From Pseudomonadota bacterium (GTDB taxonomy: Bacteria; Pseudomonadota; Alphaproteobacteria; Reyranellales; Reyranellaceae): DNA of 54,588 bases. Where the stretch lies: NCBI GenBank assembly GCA_018240685.1, contig JAFEFG010000021.1, forward strand, positions 1 through 54,588, in the 5' to 3' direction. How positions within the stretch are numbered: position 1 is the first letter of the stretch; each line of letters opens with the position of its first letter. The notes under the pieces are model-generated. The model searched no databases, was not told the DNA's origin, and worked only from the letters and a program-made list of their open reading frames with translations. Made by a program: the position numbers and the translations under genes. Of this stretch, positions 9,573 through 16,553 are shown piece after piece.

Positions 9573-10775
9573 TCAGGGCGGGGGCGGCGGGACCAGCCGG
9601 GGAGGGGTCTCGCCGGGGGGCCGCTCCGACGTCGGGGTGAACGCGGCGGCCAGCGATTCGGCGCGCTTGCGGTCGGCTTCCGGGAGCTTCGCGGCTTCCT
9701 TCTCGCGCGCCTCGCGGGCACCGGGTGTACCGGCCTTCTCCGCCAGCAGCAGCCACTTGTAGCCTTCGACCGGATCGGCGGGACCGGACAGGCCGCCCAG
9801 CAGCAGCACGCTTAGGAGCTGCTGCGCTTCCGGCAGTCCCTGCCGCGCGGCCCGCGTGTACCAGTTGGCCGCCTGGCCGACGTCGCGGGGGACACCCGCG
9901 CCGGCATAGTAGGCATTTCCGAGCTTGAACTGGGCCGAGGCGACGCCGGCGTTGGCCGCCACGGCATACCAGGCGGCGGCGTTCTGGAGGATCGTCTCCT
10001 TGGGGGCCGTGTTGCGCGCCGGCGGCGTGCGCGCCGTCATGTCGCCCAGTGCCAGCGCCGCCTCGGGGACGTCGTCCTTCTGCGCGATCAGCAGCCAGCG
10101 CTGGGCGGCCAGCACGTTCTGTTTGACGCCGGTGCCGTCGGCAAGGGCCAGGCCATAGCGCAGCGCTGCCAGGGGGTGGCCCTTTTCGGCGGCGCGCCGG
10201 TAGAGATCGGTGGCGCGGATCGGATCGGCGAGCACGCTGCCGTCGCTCTCCTCCACGGCCCGCGCGAGCGCATAGAGCGCGTAGGGATCGTCGTCCGCGG
10301 CGGCCTTTTCCAGCCAGGCGCGCGCCTGCACGAGATCGCGCGGCACGCCCTGGCCGCGGAAATAGAGGATGCCGAGATTGAGCTGCGCGCGCCGGTTGCC
10401 GGCGTTGGCGGCCTTCTCGAAGAGCTGGACGGCGCGGGCCACGTCGCGCGGCGTACCGGCAAGACCCTGGGCATAGACGAGGGCGAGCTGATGGGCGGCT
10501 TCGGTCGAGCCCGCGGCCAACGCGTGCTGCAGCGCCTGCATCCCGTCGCGTGCCTTGCCGCGTTCGATCAACAGGGCGCCGAGCCACGCCTCGGCGTCGG
10601 CGTTCGATGGCGCCAGCTTGCGGAATGCGGCTTCGGCACCGGCAAGATCGCCGGCGCGATAGGCGGCAACGGCATCACGCAGGGCCGGCGCCCCCGGACG
10701 CTCGGCCGGCTGCGCGCTCGCCTGCATGGCTGCGCCGAGCAGCGCCGCCAGCAGCGCCGCCCGTACGCGGTTCAT
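9573..10775 (-). CDS. Sel1-repeat (TPR-like) exported protein
   Basis: 400 residues with a signal peptide (RAALLAALLGAAMQASAQ) and a chain of Sel1-like repeats, for example AAHQLALVYAQGLAGTPRDV, AQLNLGILYFRGQGVPRD, ALRYGLALADGTGVKQ and AQFKLGNAYYAGAGVPRD. The C-terminus is proline-rich and ends in PPPPP. Sel1 repeats form alpha-solenoids that bind other proteins, and the likely place is the periplasm. It starts within the stop of the upstream Sel1 gene (ATGA, 4-base overlap) and is followed by mmcB after 10 bases. The partner and function are unknown. Confidence 0.9.
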   Translation of the reverse strand: MNRVRAALLAALLGAAMQASAQPAERPGAPALRDAVAAYRAGDLAGAEAAFRKLAPSNADAEAWLGALLIERGKARDGMQALQHALAAGSTEAAHQLALVYAQGLAGTPRDVARAVQLFEKAANAGNRRAQLNLGILYFRGQGVPRDLVQARAWLEKAAADDDPYALYALARAVEESDGSVLADPIRATDLYRRAAEKGHPLAALRYGLALADGTGVKQNVLAAQRWLLIAQKDDVPEAALALGDMTARTPPARNTAPKETILQNAAAWYAVAANAGVASAQFKLGNAYYAGAGVPRDVGQAANWYTRAARQGLPEAQQLLSVLLLGGLSGPADPVEGYKWLLLAEKAGTPGAREAREKEAAKLPEADRKRAESLAAAFTPTSERPPGETPPRLVPPPPP

Positions 10776-11269
10776 TTCGTCTTGAAGGTGAAGGCCTTGG
10801 CGGCCGCCTTGGCCTGCTCGATTTCCTCGGGCTTCAGGTTCTGGGCGACCTGCGCCATGAACTGGTCGGTATTGGGCACGTTCCAGTACTGAGCGATCGC
10901 GAGCCAGCGATAGGCTTCGGTGAGGCTCTTCGGCACGCCCTTGCCGTCGGCATAGGCGCCGGCCAGGGGGATCATCGCCGGCGTGTAACCGCGCTCGGCG
11001 GCGTCGAGCAGCAAAGGCACTGCCTTGTTCATGTCGAAGAGCTTGGAGTCGGGGTTGCCGTAGACATAGAAGCCGAGCAGGAACTGCGCGCGCGGGTCGC
11101 GCTCCTTCGCCAGAGGCAGGAATTCCTTCTCTGCGGTCGGCATGTCACCCGCCTGAACGGCTTTGGCGCCCGCTTCGATTCCGGCCGCTGCGGGCTGGGC
11201 GAAGATCGTCAGGACCAGACCTGCGCCGCAGACGGCTGAGACGAGGCGGGAAGAGGCGGTGAAGCGCAC
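10772..11269 (-). CDS. Small Sel1-repeat exported protein
   Basis: 165 residues. A GTG start at 11269 is preceded by CGGAG at a good spacing and opens a signal peptide ending near QPAAAG. The frame is open up to 11329, so a longer start cannot be fully excluded. It carries at least two Sel1-like units (PRAQFLLGFYVYGNPDSK and AMIPLAGAYADGKGVPKS) and a short Lys-rich tail. It overlaps the 400-residue Sel1 gene by 4 bases and is first in the operon. The two paralogues may work on the same envelope process. No specific function is claimed. Confidence 0.82.
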   Translation of the reverse strand: MRFTASSRLVSAVCGAGLVLTIFAQPAAAGIEAGAKAVQAGDMPTAEKEFLPLAKERDPRAQFLLGFYVYGNPDSKLFDMNKAVPLLLDAAERGYTPAMIPLAGAYADGKGVPKSLTEAYRWLAIAQYWNVPNTDQFMAQVAQNLKPEEIEQAKAAAKAFTFKTK

Positions 11270-11582
11270 GGCTGAACTCCGGTAAGGGCCAAACGGCGGA
11301 CCTCTAGCACGGAAATGCGGCAGCAACACGCAGGTGCGACCCGAGAGACGGGGAAGCCCTGCCGGCCGGGCCCCCGATGGCGGTGGGCCGGGGCTGCACC
11401 TGTCACAATTTGCATCGGGAACTCGGTGCGTCGCGTCGGCGCAGGCCGCTTATCTGCCTGCAATGACGGGGAATTTTGAGTGCCGGGAGGGCTTTTGAGG
11501 GCTGGTCAGCATGCCCTTTTTTGACTATCTGGTGGCGACAATGCTTCACAAAATCTAGGAAATAGAAGGCCCCCTCCGGCTG

Positions 11583-11599
11583 AGATATGCATTTTTGCA
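11583..11599 (+). promoter_or_regulatory. 17-nt operator-like motif, copy B (AGATATGCATTTTTGCA)
   Basis: Identical over 17 bases to copy A at 6996. It is followed after 13 bases by TAATGTG..TTAGAG..TTCTT, which resembles the DNA after copy C (TAATGTTG..ATTAGAG..TTCTT). This suggests that whole promoter regions were duplicated. No ordinary gene follows; the next structure is the hairpin-terminator ending at 11857. Confidence 0.65.
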
Positions 11600-11759
11600 A
11601 GTGACGAGCGGTAATGTGTTTTGTTAGAGTTCTTCCCATAGAGACGTCGTTGGTTCGTTTTCAAATAATTGCGAAAGGCTTTTGAACCTCCCCATCGGTA
11701 GCGCGAGAGCGCACCAACCCAAGTTTCCCATAGCCCGCCAGCGGCTCCCCAGGCCGCTC

Positions 11760-11857
11760 ATCGAAGCCCCCTTCCCACACACCCAAAGGCTTCGATAACC
11801 CCACACCCAGGCGGGCTCCTAAGGAAGGCCGGTCGTTCCCCAAGCGACCGGCCTTTC
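11760..11857 (+). ncRNA. Candidate small RNA 3' region or remnant locus: C-rich-loop hairpin plus terminator, copy 1
   Basis: ATCGAAGCC (11760-11768) pairs with GGCTTCGAT (11788-11796) around the C-rich loop CCCTTCCCACACACCCAAA. A single-stranded CCCCACACCCA follows, then the terminator GGCCGGTCG/CGACCGGCC (11827-11853) with TTTC. The same arrangement recurs after the TetR gene at 12752-12855. A conserved C-rich loop next to an intrinsic terminator is typical of regulatory RNAs that pair with Shine-Dalgarno sequences. However, it may be only the 3' UTR left by a lost gene copy. Start of the transcript unknown; possibly near 11600-11620 behind motif B. Confidence 0.45.
11827..11857 (+). terminator. 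Rho-independent terminator, copy 1
   Basis: Perfect 9-bp stem GGCCGGTCG/CGACCGGCC with loop TTCCCCAAG, followed by TTTCGTATTT. The stem and loop are identical in copy 2 at 12819. Confidence 0.75.
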
Positions 11858-12002
11858 GTATTTCTGGTATGGGCGATGGGTCGAGCCTCCTACAATTTGA
11901 GAATTCGGAGGGTGTCGGCTGTCTTGGCCAGGTGCCTGAGATACCCCAAATTCGCCTATCTCGACCGGAACTATCCAATGAAATCAGGCGTTCATTTTGT
12001 CG

Positions 12003-12019
12003 AGATATGCATTCTTGCA
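12003..12019 (+). promoter_or_regulatory. 17-nt operator-like motif, copy C (AGATATGCATTCTTGCA)
   Basis: It differs from copies A and B by a single T-to-C change in the spacer, while the TGCA half-sites are kept. It lies 68 bases upstream of the TetR-type gene at 12088. It is a good candidate for autoregulation by that protein or for control by the XRE protein at 7118. Confidence 0.65.
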
Positions 12020-12087
12020 GATTACGCGCCTCCGGCCCTGTGTTAATGTTGTGGCATTAGAGAAATTCTTATTTTATTGGTTTTGAT

Positions 12088-12738
12088 ATGAAAATTGTGG
12101 GTTTCCCGGTTGACGTGTCGCGGTCGCAGGACGGTCGTATCGTCCGTGGGCTGCGGACCCGACAGTCGCTGATCCAGGCGACCCTTGATCTGATCCAGGC
12201 AGGCGACGTGGAGCCGACCTCGGCGGCCATCGCGACCATTGCGGGCGTTTCCAGCCGGGCCTTGTTCCAGCACTTCACCAGTCTTGCCGATCTCTACGCC
12301 GCCGCGTTCGACCTCGCCGTGAGCCGGGCGTTCGGCTCCCATCGTCCGGTCGATGTCGCCGCGCCGCTGGCCAATCGCATCGAGCTTCTGGTGTCCGACC
12401 GGTCGGAGCTTTTCGAAGAGTGGCTGCCGGTGTGGCACTTCGCCGAGCGAGTCCGCAGCGTGGCGCCGGCGGTCGGCCTTGGCGTCGCCCAGCTGCGCAG
12501 GCTCCTGCGCGAACGGCTGGCCTCCTGGTTCGAAGCGGAGCTCAGCAATCTCGATCCCATTTCGCGCGATCTCGTGCTCGACTCGCTCGATGTTGCCTTC
12601 GGCCTCGACAGCTGGATGAACATGCGCGAGCAGCTGCGCCTGTCGCCGTTCCACGCTTCCCGCACCTGGCGTTTCACCGCCGAGGCGATCGTTCAGCAGG
12701 CACTCACAGTTCCCACCCAGCCCGTGGCGGTGGCCTAA
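12088..12738 (+). CDS. TetR/AcrR-family transcriptional regulator
   Basis: 216 residues. The N-terminal TetR_N domain has the usual three-helix pattern (TRQSLIQATLDLIQAGD, then SAAIATIAGVSSRALFQHFTSLADLYAAAFD), with the recognition helix at VSSRALFQHF near residue 55. The ligand-binding half is alpha-helical and acid-rich; no ligand can be inferred. The ATG at 12088 has no clear ribosome binding site; the leader is very AT-rich. Motif C lies 68 bases upstream. The transcript probably ends at 12819-12855. The gene stands in a region that looks duplicated with 11583-11857, where no TetR coding sequence remains. Confidence 0.88.
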   Translation: MKIVGFPVDVSRSQDGRIVRGLRTRQSLIQATLDLIQAGDVEPTSAAIATIAGVSSRALFQHFTSLADLYAAAFDLAVSRAFGSHRPVDVAAPLANRIELLVSDRSELFEEWLPVWHFAERVRSVAPAVGLGVAQLRRLLRERLASWFEAELSNLDPISRDLVLDSLDVAFGLDSWMNMREQLRLSPFHASRTWRFTAEAIVQQALTVPTQPVAVA

Positions 12739-12751
12739 TCAGCCACTACGG

Positions 12752-12855
12752 CGAAGCACCCTTCCCACACACCCACTGCTTCGTCCCTTCACCCACACCC
12801 AGCTACGGGCACAAAGGAGGCCGGTCGTTCCCCAAGCGACCGGCCTTTCCTTTTG
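12752..12855 (+). ncRNA. Hairpin with C-rich loop plus terminator, copy 2 (TetR 3' UTR or small RNA)
   Basis: CGAAGC (12752-12757) pairs with GCTTCG (12778-12783) around a loop containing CCCTTCCCACACACCCA, the same loop as copy 1. A second CACCCACACCCA follows, then the terminator. Stem bases differ between copies but pairing is kept, which argues for selection on RNA structure. It begins 14 bases after the TetR stop, so it may be a processed 3' UTR-derived RNA. Confidence 0.4.
12819..12855 (+). terminator. Rho-independent terminator, copy 2
   Basis: GGCCGGTCG/CGACCGGCC with loop TTCCCCAAG, followed by TTTCCTTTTG. It terminates the TetR transcript. Confidence 0.8.
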
Positions 12856-12860
12856 CGGCA

Positions 12861-12891
12861 AGGAAAAAGGCGGCGGGAAACCCGCCGCCTT
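12861..12891 (-). terminator. Rho-independent terminator of the cytochrome c' gene
   Basis: On the minus strand AAGGCGGCGGG pairs with CCCGCCGCCTT (11 bp, 3-base loop) and is followed by five T. It stands back to back with the TetR terminator. Confidence 0.85.
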
Positions 12892-12925
12892 GCCGATGGC
12901 ACTCGAAGGCGCGCCGTCCAGCGCG

Positions 12926-13378
12926 TCAGTTGGCCTTGGCGCGGAACTTCTGGTGGCAGGCGCCGCAGGCCTTGCCGGTATCGGCGAACGCCGCCGTGAT
13001 CGCGGCCAGATTGCCCGATCCGCCCGCGACCGCGAGCTTGTCGTAGGCGGCGTCGGCAGCCTTGCTGTCGGCCTGGAAGCCCGCCATGTCGGTCCACACC
13101 GCCGGCAGCGCCTTGCTGTCCTTGTCGGATCCCGGCGGGAACATCTTCACGAAGGCCGCTTCCAGTTGCTTGAGCTTCGCGGCCTGCTCGACGACGATCT
13201 TGGCGTCGCCCTTGGAATCGATCACCGCCTTGATGGCGCGCATCGCGGCAGCGGTCTGCTTGCGATTTTCCTGGCGCTCCTTGACCACGTCGGCTTGCGC
13301 CACCGCGACTGTCGCGCTGCCGACCATTGCGCCGACGGCCATTGCCCCAAGGATCGCCGCCAAAGCTTTCTTTCTCAT
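12926..13378 (-). CDS. Cytochrome c' (class II c-type cytochrome)
   Basis: 150 residues from the ATG at 13378, which has AGGGGA about 10 bases upstream; longer in-frame ATGs exist at 13384 and 13402. A Sec signal peptide (KKALAAILGAMAVGAM to VAVAQA) is followed by a four-helix-bundle protein. The C-terminal haem site CGACHQKFR near the end is the class II position. Such periplasmic cytochromes bind NO or CO or act in electron transfer. It is transcribed divergently from the cytochrome b561 gene at 13552; this pairing is common and suggests joint function. It ends at its own terminator. Confidence 0.93.
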   Translation of the reverse strand: MRKKALAAILGAMAVGAMVGSATVAVAQADVVKERQENRKQTAAAMRAIKAVIDSKGDAKIVVEQAAKLKQLEAAFVKMFPPGSDKDSKALPAVWTDMAGFQADSKAADAAYDKLAVAGGSGNLAAITAAFADTGKACGACHQKFRAKAN

Positions 13379-13551
13379 CGCCATCCCCTGTTGATTCGAC
13401 ACGGCCGTTCGGTGACCTCGCCCCGCCCGGTACGCTATTTGTTGCAGACTTCCGGCCGAATGCGAACACTGGATGAGCGGATCATCTTGTCACGACTGCG
13501 TGTAATGCTGCCGGACGGGCGATCGTGTTTCATGCGACAGGGGAGCGGCAC

Positions 13552-14259
13552 ATGAGTCGGGAACCGCGGGGCGGCGGCCAGTACGTGCGGGTATGGGATC
13601 TTCCGGTGCGGCTGTTCCACTGGAGCCTCGTCCTGCTGATGGTGGTCTCCTATTTCACCGGCCGCGCCGGCGGTGACTGGATGAAGGTCCACTTCTGGTC
13701 CGGCTATGCCATCCTCACCCTGCTGCTGTTCCGGATCTGCTGGGGCTTCGTCGGCAGCACCACGGCGCGCTTCTCCGACTTCATCAAGGGACCTGCCGCC
13801 GGGCTGTCGCATCTTGCCGAGATGTTCGGCCGCGGCCGGCCGCACGAGGCCGGGCACAATCCGCTCGGCGGGCTGATGGTGGTGGTGTTGCTTCTCGCCG
13901 CGCTGCTTCAGGCCGTGGCCGGCCTGTTCTCCGCCGATACCGACACGGGCATGGTGAGCGGCCCGCTCGCCAATCGCATTGCCGACAAATGGGTCGACAA
14001 GGCGACGGCCTTTCATCATTCCTGGGTCAACGTGCTGCTGGCCCTGGTCGCCCTGCACATCCTGGCGGTGGTCGTCTACCTCGTGCTCAAGCGGCAGAAC
14101 CTCGTCCGCCCCATGCTGACCGGCCGCAAGCCGCTGGCCGACGTCGTCGCGCCGGGCCGGGCACCGCCCCGTCTCGCCTTCGCCTCCGGCCGCCTCGCCT
14201 TCTCGGTGCTGATTGCCTGCGCGGCGGTGGTCTATTTCATCATCCGGGCCGGCGGCTGA
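13552..14259 (+). CDS. Cytochrome b561-type membrane protein
   Basis: 235 residues with four to five membrane segments (LFHWSLVLLMVVSYFTG, YAILTLLLFRICWGFVG, PLGGLMVVVLLLAALLQAVAG, WVNVLLALVALHILAVVVYLV, FSVLIACAAVVYFII). Histidines at RLFHW, KVHFWSGY, FHHSWVN and LHIL fit the haem-b ligands of the Ni/Fe-hydrogenase/b561 type. The start at 13552 is favoured by GGGGAGCGGCAC just upstream. It probably passes electrons between the quinone pool and a periplasmic c-type cytochrome such as the divergent cytochrome c'. The partner assignment is inference from neighbourhood. Confidence 0.9.
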   Translation: MSREPRGGGQYVRVWDLPVRLFHWSLVLLMVVSYFTGRAGGDWMKVHFWSGYAILTLLLFRICWGFVGSTTARFSDFIKGPAAGLSHLAEMFGRGRPHEAGHNPLGGLMVVVLLLAALLQAVAGLFSADTDTGMVSGPLANRIADKWVDKATAFHHSWVNVLLALVALHILAVVVYLVLKRQNLVRPMLTGRKPLADVVAPGRAPPRLAFASGRLAFSVLIACAAVVYFIIRAGG

Positions 14260-14358
14260 AATCCGGCCTCGGGCCGGTCCCGCGCCCTTGCTGCCCGATA
14301 GGGTGGCCTCTAGGGTGGCCAAGCAACGGCATGAACCAATAAACGTGGATTTTGCACC

Positions 14359-15207
14359 ATGAAATTTACCGGTACCGACTCCTATGTTGCCAGCGACGAC
14401 CTGCGCGTGGCCGTGAACGCGGCCATCTCGCTGCAGCGCCCGCTGCTCATCAAGGGCGAGCCGGGCACCGGCAAGACGGTCCTGGCCCATGAGGTCGCGA
14501 AGGCCCTCAACGCCCCGCTGATCGAATGGCACATCAAGTCGACGACCAAGGCGCAGCAGGGCCTGTACGAATACGACGCGGTCTCCCGCCTGCGCGACAG
14601 CCAGCTCGGCGACGAGCGCGTGAAGGACATCAGGAACTACATCAAGCGCGGCAAGCTGTGGGAGGCCTTCACCTCCGAGTCCCGGCCGGTGCTGCTGATC
14701 GACGAGATCGACAAGGCCGACATCGAGTTCCCGAACGATCTTCTGCTCGAGCTCGACCGCATGGAGTTCTATGTCTACGAGACGCAGGAAGTCGTTAAGG
14801 CCGAGCAGCGTCCGGTGGTGATGATCACCTCCAACAACGAGAAGGAGCTGCCGGATGCGTTCCTGCGCCGCTGTTTCTTCCACTACATCCGCTTCCCCGA
14901 CCGCGAGACCATGACGCAGATCGTGGACGTCCACTTTCCCCAGCTGCAGCGCACCCTGCTGCGCGAGGCGCTGAACATCTTCTACGACATCCGCGAGGTG
15001 CCGGGTCTCAAGAAGAAGCCGTCGACGTCCGAGCTGCTGGACTGGCTGAAGCTCCTGATGGTCGAGGACATGTCGCCCGACATGCTGCGCTCCAAGGACT
15101 CCAAGCAGCTCATCCCGCCGCTGCACGGCGCGCTGCTCAAGAACGAGCAGGACGTGCACCTGTTCGAGCGTCTCGCCTTCATGGCGCGGAGAGAGCAGCG
15201 CCAATAA
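14359..15207 (+). CDS. MoxR-type AAA+ ATPase
   Basis: 282 residues. Walker A GEPGTGKT lies near 34-41, Walker B VLLIDEIDKAD near 113, and a sensor region reads MITSNNEKELPDAFLRRCFFHY. MoxR ATPases act as chaperones that insert cofactors or activate enzyme complexes, nearly always with a von Willebrand factor A partner. The VWA gene starts 18 bases after this stop, supporting an operon. CoxD/CoxE of the CO dehydrogenase cluster are close relatives, and a molybdenum hydroxylase lies 6 kb away, but a link is not shown. Confidence 0.93.
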   Translation: MKFTGTDSYVASDDLRVAVNAAISLQRPLLIKGEPGTGKTVLAHEVAKALNAPLIEWHIKSTTKAQQGLYEYDAVSRLRDSQLGDERVKDIRNYIKRGKLWEAFTSESRPVLLIDEIDKADIEFPNDLLLELDRMEFYVYETQEVVKAEQRPVVMITSNNEKELPDAFLRRCFFHYIRFPDRETMTQIVDVHFPQLQRTLLREALNIFYDIREVPGLKKKPSTSELLDWLKLLMVEDMSPDMLRSKDSKQLIPPLHGALLKNEQDVHLFERLAFMARREQRQ

Positions 15208-15225
15208 CCCGACGGGAGTCACGCC

Positions 15226-16407
15226 ATGTTCGTGAACTTCTTCCTCGAGCTGCGCCAGGCCAAGGTGCCGGTCTCCATCAAGGAGTACCTGGCGCTGATG
15301 GAGGCGATGGACAAAGGGGTCGCCGCCTACAGCGTCGACGACTTCTATTACCTGTCGCGCGCCGTGCTGGTTAAGGACGAGCGCAACCTCGACAAGTTCG
15401 ACCGCGTGTTCGGCCACGTGTTCAAGGGGCTCGAGGCGGTGGCGGCGGAAGGCGTCACGGCCGAGATCCCCGAGGAGTGGCTGCGCAAGCTCGCCGAGAA
15501 GCTCCTGACCGAGGAGGAGAAGAAGCAGATCGAGGCGTTGGGCGGCTGGGAGAAGCTGATGGAGACGCTGAAGAAGCGTCTCGAGGAACAGCAGAAGCGC
15601 CACCAGGGCGGCAACAAGTGGATCGGCACCGCCGGCACCTCGCCGTTCGGCGCCTACGGCTACAACCCCGAGGGCGTGCGCATCGGCCAGGACAAGAGCC
15701 GCGAGGGCCGTGCGGTCAAGGTGTGGGACAAGCGCGAGTACAAGAACCTCGATGACACGGTCGAGATCGGCACGCGCAACATCAAGATCGCGCTGCGCCG
15801 GCTGCGCAAGTTCGCGCGCGAGGGCGCCGAGGTCGAGCTCGACATGCCCGACACCATCCGCTCGACGGCGCGCAACGCGGGCTACCTCGACATCAAGATG
15901 ATCCCCGAGCGGCGCAACAAGGTGAAGCTGCTGCTGCTGTTCGACATCGGCGGTTCGATGGACGCGCATATCCGCGTCTGCGAGGAGCTGTTCTCGGCGG
16001 CGCGTTCGGAATTCAAGCACCTCGAATTCTTCTACTTCCACAACTGCCTCTACGAGAAGCTATGGAAGGACAACCGGCGCCGCCACGTCGACACTTTCCC
16101 GACGGCGCAGCTCCTGCACACCTATCCGCCCGACTACAAGGTGATCTTCATCGGCGATGCCTCGATGAGCCCGTACGAGATCGCCTATCCCGGCGGCTCG
16201 GTCGAGCACTGGAACGAGGAGGCGGGCCAGGTCTGGATCCAGCGCATGGCCGACACCTATCGCTCGATGGTGTGGCTGAACCCGGTGCCGGAGCGGCACT
16301 GGAGCTACACGCCGTCGATCCAGCTCCTGCAGCAGCTCACGACCAACCGCATGTATCCGCTCACGCTTGGCGGGCTCGACAGCGCGATGAAGGAACTGAA
16401 CAAATAG
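15226..16407 (+). CDS. VWA-domain protein, CoxE-like
   Basis: 393 residues. A charged N-terminal half (KLLTEEEKKQIEALGGWEKL and a Glu/Lys-rich coiled stretch) precedes a VWA domain whose MIDAS begins at LLLFDIGGSMD near residue 242, with a later Thr/Asp pair region at VIFIGDASMSPYEI. DIGGSMD keeps the DxGxS of the metal site. The ribosome binding site ACGGGAG lies before the ATG. With the MoxR gene it forms the usual ATPase/VWA pair used to mature large enzymes. The client enzyme is unknown. Confidence 0.92.
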   Translation: MFVNFFLELRQAKVPVSIKEYLALMEAMDKGVAAYSVDDFYYLSRAVLVKDERNLDKFDRVFGHVFKGLEAVAAEGVTAEIPEEWLRKLAEKLLTEEEKKQIEALGGWEKLMETLKKRLEEQQKRHQGGNKWIGTAGTSPFGAYGYNPEGVRIGQDKSREGRAVKVWDKREYKNLDDTVEIGTRNIKIALRRLRKFAREGAEVELDMPDTIRSTARNAGYLDIKMIPERRNKVKLLLLFDIGGSMDAHIRVCEELFSAARSEFKHLEFFYFHNCLYEKLWKDNRRRHVDTFPTAQLLHTYPPDYKVIFIGDASMSPYEIAYPGGSVEHWNEEAGQVWIQRMADTYRSMVWLNPVPERHWSYTPSIQLLQQLTTNRMYPLTLGGLDSAMKELNK

Positions 16408-16490
16408 CCGCTCCGTAGCCTTTCTCCTCCGGCCTTCGGCCACCTCTCCCGCATGACGAGGGAGGCTTTGCTTTTCTTCTTCCTCCCCCG

Positions 16491-16506
16491 TCACCCGGGA
16501 GAGGGC
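16491..16506. repeat. CCTCCCCCG-type intergenic palindrome, degenerate copy
   Basis: CTCCC-CCGTCACCC-GGGAG within TCCTCCCCCGTCACCCGGGA, in the gap between the VWA gene and the TPP enzyme. It is a weaker member of the family seen at 29764, 29804 and 41831. Confidence 0.5.
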
Positions 16507-16553
16507 AGGGAAGGGGTAAGGTTCAGGCGCGGCATGAATGGGAGGAGATCAAG

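Larger units (their letters stand above)
11270..12087. other. 818-bp intergenic region with duplicated regulatory structures
   Basis: This stretch is visibly AT-richer than its surroundings. It holds motif B (11583), a 23-codon mini-frame (11614-11685), a hairpin and terminator (11760-11857) and motif C (12003). Minus-strand frames exist here but have no coding character or ribosome binding sites. Apart from these items I see no gene. Confidence 0.6.

Noticed and set aside
11403..11978. Three short minus-strand frames in the intergenic region
   Set aside because: No ribosome binding sites, overlap with motif B and the terminator, no recognisable domain.
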